The position numbers and the translations under genes are program-made. Source: Metallyticus violacea (lineage: Eukaryota; Arthropoda; Insecta; Mantodea; Metallyticidae). Taken from it: a DNA stretch of 64,000 nucleotides. Of the stretch, positions 58,085-64,000 are shown one piece after another. Under the pieces are notes generated by a model. The model was not told where the DNA came from, did not search any database, and worked only from the letters and a program-made list of their open reading frames with translations. The stretch covers positions 24,631,501 to 24,695,500 of the forward strand of contig CM060843.1 in the NCBI GenBank assembly GCA_030762175.1. The letters are read 5' to 3'. How positions within the stretch are numbered: position 1 is the stretch's first letter; the number at the start of each line of letters is the position of its first letter.

Positions 58085-59500
58085 TGCGGAAGAAGGCCCA
58101 TGTCTTGAGAAAGATATTGTTATTCTGAAAATGTTGGTATATATAAATTTTGTCATTGGCGTATTCATTTCCGAAATTATAAGTTTTTTTTTTTTATTTT
58201 GCCAAATCTTGCAAAGGCATTTAAGGTAAGTATAAAAAGCCAATTCTTATAAAGTTAAATTGAACTTCAGCTCTCATTTTATCAAGGACTATTAAAACTA
58301 ATAAAATGAATCTTTTATAGCGTACAGATGCACATAATTGAAATTTGCTTATCTATTTTCACTAATTTCCAATGTGTCTGAAGCAATCTATAAATTATTT
58401 TCAATTGTTTGCTTTTTGTCATTTTTTACCATTTTATTTTTTTACGTTGTCAACTTTGTACTAGTTCTACCATAATAGACCCATATTCACAATACTATAA
58501 TGATTAAGAGGTAAAAGTTTCAAAATAATAAGTTATATTGATCCTAAAAATAACAAACTTGTGCAAAAAAAAAACAAACTAGATTTTCAATAATTGCAGC
58601 CAAGCAAATATTTTTATTAAAAAACTAATTTTTTGAGGAAAACAGCAGCTAAAATCCTCCAACATTGTAAAACAACAAAGGATGATGTCATGAAAACAAA
58701 CTTTGCCAATTTATAAAATACAACTGCTTCTATCATTCCAGACAAACCACAGCCATCTAGAGCGAATAGCTCCTAAAATGTAGAATTTTAAGTGAACAAG
58801 GGCTTGCGAAATCAAAAAAGGGGGGGGCCTCTGTCAAAGCACAATTAAATTTTTATTAAACATATTTATAACCAAGGAAAATTAATTAACATAAACAGTA
58901 AATTGCAAATATTAAAATAGTACAAAAAACAAAGATATGATTTTAACCTCCCCTCCCAATTTTCCCTTTAATATTTCTTTTAATTGCTTGCTGTTAATTC
59001 TTTATTTTCCACAGATGCCATAACTTTGAACGAAATGTCATTAACAAGTTTTCTGGGCGTATGATAAATATTTAGGGATTACTCACAATGAATATTAGAC
59101 TACCACAATGTACACAGAGCTTGAGATCAGATTATTTAATGGAACTGTTCACACTGCTTACGTAGACAGCTGATAGATGTTAATGAGTGTCCTAGGATAT
59201 GACTGCCATCTCTTTACATATCTTTCTCGCTAGATGAGTGCCGCTCCAGCCCCGTTACGAGCGTTTCAACATAAAAGAGTAACATTTCAAGATACTCTGC
59301 ACTGTTAAACTGGCGTCTTTTGTTTCACAAACAAAGATATTAAAACAGTTGAAAATAAGAACGAGGAAGGATTGACAATTCTAGTAAATTCCATCTAAAT
59401 GGCGGGAAATTTTGTTAAGCGGCATTACTTTTGGAAAGCATGGTTCTTGTAACAGTTTTGTTAAAATTTTCAAACAGATACAACGCGCATTTCTTTGTTC
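58085..59500. other. unassigned sequence
   Basis: Very AT-rich. The last few hundred bases should hold the left end of the lineage B mariner. ACGAGCGTTTCAACATAAAA at 59258 is a weak candidate for its terminal repeat. Confidence 0.4.
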
Positions 59501-59547
59501 CTAGCTATCTTAAGTGATCAGTGATCGCTGTAACACATTTCGTAGAA

Positions 59548-60410
59548 ATGGATAAAGGCGAGTTTCGTGCAGTGATAAAACATTTTTATTTAAAAAAATT
59601 GATTGCGTCACGATACACACTGAACTGAAGGAAGTTAATAGTGACTCTGCACCGGCACTCAAGACCATTTATTACTGGATAAATGGATTTAAAAGTGCAA
59701 TATGAGCAATGCAGGTGCTGCACGAGACGCCCAAATGAGGTTTCTTCTGAAGAAATGGTCGACAAATGCATGGTACGCGATAGAAGACTGTCGCATTTAG
59801 ATAAGTGAGATTGCTAAGATAATAGGCATCTTAAATGAACTGCGTTTGTTAACTCCAGAAAAAACGCTTAAGGGAGGACAATTCAAAATCGTGTTTGGAA
59901 TAGTTGTAACACAATCCGATTGACTGCAGGCGTTGTTTTGTAACTATAGACGAAACTTGGATCCATCACTACACAGTATTCTACCCTGGGACAAAACAGT
60001 AGTCAAAACAGTAGTTTGGCGAAGATGAAAATTCACCGAAAAAACCTAAAATGGATTTGTCGGCGGGAAAATTGACTTGCAGTACAGTAAGTTGAAACAG
60101 AAGCGACCATGATTAACGTTCTCCACCAGGATAATGCACCCGTTCCCCCATCGGCCCTTGAAATGGCAAAAGTGCACGAGCTTAGCTTCGAAATGATTCC
60201 CCATCCACCATGTTCCCCAGATTTGGCCCCATGTGACATTTTCCTCTTTTCTAACCTCAAAAATTGGTTTGGGGGGAAGAAGTTTTCGCCGAATGAAGAA
60301 GTTATCTGCTGAAAAGAAGTATTAGAGAGATATTTTTTCTGAAAGAATAAAACATTGAAATTTTGTTGGACCAAATGCATCGAGCTCAAAGGAGATTCGT
60401 TGAGAAATAA
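59548..60410 (+). pseudogene. mariner transposase pseudogene, lineage B
   Basis: Starts MDKGEFRAVIKHFYLKK at 59548. In changing frames it then reads EEMVDKCMVRDRRLSHLDK, FVTIDETWIHHYT (first catalytic Asp, about 59935-59970), NVLHQDNAPVPPSALEMAK (second Asp), VHELSFEMIPHPPCSPDL, APCDIFLFSNLKNWFGGKKF (third Asp) and RRFVEK with a stop at 60408-60410. About 70 codons of the centre (after the first Asp) are missing, and the rest has stops. Sequence motifs differ clearly from lineage A. They fit the cecropia/irritans type of mariners. The right terminal repeat ends ATCAATCTGACCTCGTA at 60478. Confidence 0.87.
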
Positions 60411-60478
60411 ATTGTAGTTTTTGAAAAAAAAAAATAGTATTATTATTTTTTTACTAGACTTATCAATCTGACCTCGTA

Positions 60479-60920
60479 TTATGTTTTATATGCAGCAAAA
60501 TAGTTGAAGATAGCCATTAAAAACATAGGTACACAATGTATTTAATTCTATCATTTGCAAGGCAGCTAATGACGCAAAAGTAACAGCGTCGTAATCAGAA
60601 AACTGTGAAACTGTGGTTGCACAATTGTTAAATGAAGAAAAGAAATTTAGCATACCGTTTTCCATATGAAAAACCTCCAAGTTTCAAAGAAATACCTAAA
60701 CGAGTTGTTTAAAAGTAACCGGTTACCAACCTTTTTTTAACAAACTGATTAAAAGGCACAAATATTTTTTAGTTTTGTTCACCACGGAGAATCATCTGCA
60801 CTCCTGCTGCATGAAAGTCATAGGTTCCCTTGAATGATCACGCAATGAAAGATACCGTGGATAAACAGTTTTGAGAATCCGTGAAATGTACATGCAAATT
60901 AAAATAAATCACACCTCAAA
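60479..60920. other. unassigned spacer between two mariners
   Basis: AT-rich. No recognised feature. Confidence 0.4.
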
Positions 60921-60989
60921 GATACGAGGGTAAGTACATAAGTTTCCGGGCTAACTGTTTTATAGTTTGATAAAGACAAAAACTATATT

Positions 60990-62325
60990 TCACTTTTCAG
61001 TAGTTATCCTTTATTGTAATACACTTCTCACATCTTTGAATTAACATTTCAATCCCCCCTCCCCCCAAAAATAGTCAGAAGTATTCTCTGCAAAATGGGC
61101 ATAAACAGCATCCATCACTTCTTCGTTACACTTAAACTTCCTTCTTCGAAGGTCCTTCTTGAGTTTTGAGAAGAGAAAATAGTCAATGAGAGTTAGATCT
61201 GGACTGTAGAGTGGATGGTCGATCTCCTTGAACCAACATTTCTTCACAGCTTCTTTTGCAACAAGAGCTGTGTGCACAGGCGCGTTGTCATGAAGAAGAG
61301 GTAAACCACCACTCAGCTTTCCTCACCTTTTCTCTTTGATGGAAGCACGCAGTCTGTGCAGCATACAGCATAGTACTCCCCTTTTACTGTGTGTTCCTCT
61401 CCTTGAAGTCAATGAACAGTATTTCCTCATAAAGCCAAAAGATTGTGGCCATGATCTTCTTGGTTGACTGAGTGTTGGCTCTTAGAGATGGTGCTTCGTC
61501 AGATCTACGTCCCTCCATTGATTAAATTTTGGACAAGGGATCATGGTAGAGGACCATATTTTCATCTCCTGTAACAATGGTTTGCAGAACTTCTCTCTCT
61601 TGCTACGGCAGATCTGCAAAAATGCCTGACAACAGATGACTCGTTACTGCTTTTGAAATACCGCCACGGGTGGCCGAGGTCGTTAAGTCTCGGACTCGTG
61701 AGCGGGAGGTCTGGGTTCGAATACCGCCAGGACCGTCCTTCCTGACTGAGGTTTTTTTCCAGGTTTTCCTCAGTCCTCACAAATGGCAAATGCCGGGGAG
61801 GTACCCTATACTTAGGCCTGGAACGATTCCTTCCATAAAAGTAAATCCTTTCCCAATATATCATTTCATCTCATGTATCATCATCAGTGCCCATCGCCTG
61901 TGGTGCCTCTGTAGCAAAAACGGGCGTTAAACACTAATTCATTCACTACTTTTGAACTGAGGAAATAAGTCTAGGCACTCATCTTGCACTAACCTTAATC
62001 ATGTTTAAATATTCATGAATAAATCGAAGGACTGTTGTTTTAAAAAGGCTGAACCTTGCTGCTATTTCTGTAACTTTGAGCCGCCGGTCTTCCATAAGTT
62101 CTCTTTTTACAACAGCGATATTTTCAGGAGTGAACACCTCCAAGGGCCGACCTGCTGGCTCTTCGTCTGCAAAGCTTTCTCGACCTATTCGAAAAATTTG
62201 GCCCATTGTTTTACGGTAGAATAGGAGGGGAATATTTCCCCATATACACCGTTCAACCGCTGTTTAATTTCATTTGGAGTAAGTTCTTCTTTAGTGAAGA
62301 ACTTAATAACAGCTCGAAACTCCAT
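60990..62325 (-). pseudogene. mariner transposase pseudogene (A6)
   Basis: The usual first ATG is mutated (MFK to TFK-like), and an ATG remains at 62325 (MEF). The N-terminal block reads EPAGRPLEVFTPENIAVVKR, ELMEDRRLKVTEIAARFSLF and HEYLNMIKVSAR, then the SINE1 insert at 61658-61948. The catalytic region follows: VTGDENMVLYHDP-like first Asp (about 61570), STKKIMATIFW-type block, HDNAPVHTALVAKEAVKKCW (second Asp) and SPDLTLIDYFLFSKLKKDL (third Asp). The last block reads CNEEVMDAVYAHFAENTSDY. All three catalytic Asp codons are present, but frameshifts and the insertions destroy the gene. Confidence 0.9.
61658..61948 (+). mobile_element. SINE1, full length, in mariner A6
   Basis: 291 bp with a good tRNA-like head (GGTGGCCGAGGTCGTTAAG, GGTTCGAATACC) and a tail ATTCATTCACT instead of an A run. 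Target duplication CTTTTGAA at 61650-61657 and 61949-61956. Opposite in strand to the mariner gene. Confidence 0.95.
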
Positions 62326-62369
62326 TTTGAACGTGATACAATGTTCTACACATAGCCTTCCTTATGCAA

Positions 62370-62428
62370 TTATCGCCTGTGGTGTCTCTGTAGCACAAAC
62401 GGGCGTTAAACACTATCCATTCATTCAT
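62370..62428 (+). mobile_element. SINE1, severely 5'-truncated, in mariner A6
   Basis: 59 bp of SINE1 3' end, tail ATTCATTCA. Target duplication TTATGCAA at 62362-62369 and 62429-62436. The homologous site at 48252-48265 in A4 is empty. Confidence 0.93.
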
Positions 62429-62984
62429 TTATGCAACTATATCTGAACAACTGAACACAGCGGAGCGGAAGTTACGGCTGCAATTATTAACTTAACAGAT
62501 AAGGTATCGCACCAGGTAAGGACTTGTGAAGGGCATAAGACTTATCGGCGAGGACAGAAACTTAAGGACCTACTCTCATATATGTAATATTCACTGATAA
62601 TATAAAATTGTTGTATAGCAATCTTTTCTAAACGCGTTGAAGTATACAAAGTAGATTTCACATATAATAATATGTAAAAGTCTGTAAATTTTTCAGCCTT
62701 TTTTGATTTTTAAATTATATGCATAAGCAATAAACATTTTCATGGTCTCCCCCCATTGGCAGGAAGATATAATGACCCTTTTAACGAGATAAAATAATTC
62801 ATTTTCAATTTTATGTTTCTTCCAGTTCGTATATTACTTGACTAATTCAACTTTCACCAACAACACCTTCACATATTCGCATAACTAGATGCATTTATAC
62901 TTAGAGTCAGTAACAAATGAACATCTGGAGATTTCTGTGTCCTACCTCATCCTTCTCTTAAATTGTCAAATCTTTGAATGATTT

Positions 62985-63375
62985 TGCCTAAGCAAGACAC
63001 TTCCTTCTCATTGCTGCTGTTAGTTTTTGTTTGCTGGGAGGCTTCTTTGCTTTCAGCCCAGCTTCAAAAAGTATTCAGCACATAGCACTTGATGACACAT
63101 TGCACCCTGAAGCTTAAATGCCATATTTTCTTTTTCCATTGTTCTCTGAACAATAAGGGCTTTATGACTCGTTCTTTTGCTACATTTCCCCTATTTGCGG
63201 TGTAGTTGGCTTATTAACACTCAACTTTTGTGCAAAATGTCTAACATAACTTTTACGAAGTCTCACGATTTTCTAATTTACACCTTAGTTTCATTTCCAG
63301 CACTAAAAAGACTATAATATGGCCCTGTTTCTTTGGGGAACGCATTACTTTTGCCATCTTCACAAAACTCGTTTT
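62985..63375 (-). pseudogene. Tc1-like transposase N-terminal remnant
   Basis: The minus strand starts MAKVMRSPKKQGHIIVFLVL at about 63356. A later frame reads CHQVLCAEYFLKLGLKAKKP, then PSKQKLTAAMRRKCL, which fits the Tc1 second-HTH-to-core linker ('AGL.AKKPP.KP.LT..M...RL.WAK'). No DDE motif is readable beyond, and stops are frequent. Recognised from that linker only. Confidence 0.5.
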
Positions 63376-64000
63376 ACACCCTAAATCTTAAAACCATAAT
63401 ACAAAGTTAATTAGGCTGCCAACTGCCAAGATAAATGACAGGTCATGTTACTAGAAACAGTACAAAAGAGATGAATAACTAAGAGATATCTGAGAACCAG
63501 AAGGGAATTTTCAGTTCACCCAGTTGTACAAAAAAGTAAAGCTTTAAATAGGATGAAAGTACGAGAATTAGAAAGGAGAAAATATTGCAACGCTAAATTT
63601 TAAATCTTATATAAAAAGTAGATTTGGAAATATTAGCACACAGGGATTTGAAAACATTTGTATGAAAATACAAGTAGAAATTACAATTTTGCATAGCGAA
63701 ACCAAGTGGCCTTTTAAAGACAAAGAAATGTACACTCATTGTTACTAACTAGTATAAATCTGTTTGAAGGACATTTCAAGCTTGTGATGTACTGAAATAA
63801 AAAAACAATGCGCCATTTACACAATATTGGTTCATCAAAATATATCAGGCAAGCAATTCTTTGAGAGGTGTAAGTTGATAGATTGATCGATTAATTAGAG
63901 CTGAGCAACAACGACCTTTTGTGTAGAACTTTAATTCTAACTTTTCTAACGTTTTAGTGAGCTCTAGAATCTTTCCTACAACTTAGGAAATACTACTCCT
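63376..64000. other. unassigned sequence at the right edge
   Basis: AT-rich, no recognised gene or repeat. Confidence 0.4.

Larger units (their letters stand above)
60925..62578 (-). mobile_element. mariner element with two nested SINE1s (A6)
   Basis: 1,654 bp, or about 1.29 kb after removing two SINE1 inserts and their duplications. Inverted ends: left CGAGGGTAAGTACATAAGTT, right (inward) TGAGAGTAGGTCCTTAAGTT. Same lineage as A1 and A3, same orientation as A1. Confidence 0.93.

Overview
The window looks like eukaryotic, almost certainly insect (arthropod), nuclear DNA. It is AT-rich, full of microsatellites, and packed with decayed copies of arthropod-type transposable elements: several mariner/Tc1 lineages, R1-, RTE- and Jockey-like non-LTR retrotransposons, and tRNA-derived SINEs. 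I found no intact protein-coding gene, no host exon I can defend, no rRNA and no free-standing tRNA gene. A large, repeat-rich genome such as that of a cockroach, termite or orthopteran would fit, but that is inference.

Layout: 0-3 kb has a LINE reverse-transcriptase remnant, a near full-length mariner and a DUF4817-type transposase remnant. 4-10 kb has SINEs in unrecognised sequence. 10.2-12.2 kb has a Tc1/mariner (DUF4817) derivative split by a 1,412-bp LTR-like insertion. 13.5-16.6 kb has a SINE4 copy, a second mariner, and a SINE1 inside another repeat. 18.6-20 kb has a second DUF4817 derivative and another mariner lineage. 22.1-23 kb has another mariner lineage. 24.4-25.7 kb has a long-inverted-repeat element whose left arm is a 75-bp tandem array. 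28.2-28.7 kb has a 135-bp minisatellite. 29-31.9 kb has LINE fragments pierced by SINEs. 33.6-34.9 kb has a near full-length mariner. 36.1-38.9 kb has an R1-clade LINE. 39-41 kb has SINE4 and SINE1 copies. 42.2-46.9 kb has two copies of a 0.95-kb LTR-like repeat, one inside a SINE1. 47-51 kb has mariner fragments, a Jockey-like LINE and a third DUF4817 derivative. 52-55.4 kb has mariner and SINE4 copies cut by SINE2 and SINE1. 59.5-63.4 kb has two mariners and a Tc1-like remnant.

Nothing forms a pathway or operon. What can be read is a history of insertions. SINE1 and SINE2 form the young layer: they carry 8-14-bp target-site duplications and cut mariner, DUF4817, LINE and SINE4 copies. A few later events cut SINE1 in turn. 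Family names used here (SINE1, SINE2, SINE4, repeat R, repeat X) are local labels. I could run no database search, so lineage names rest on recognised protein motifs and ends.
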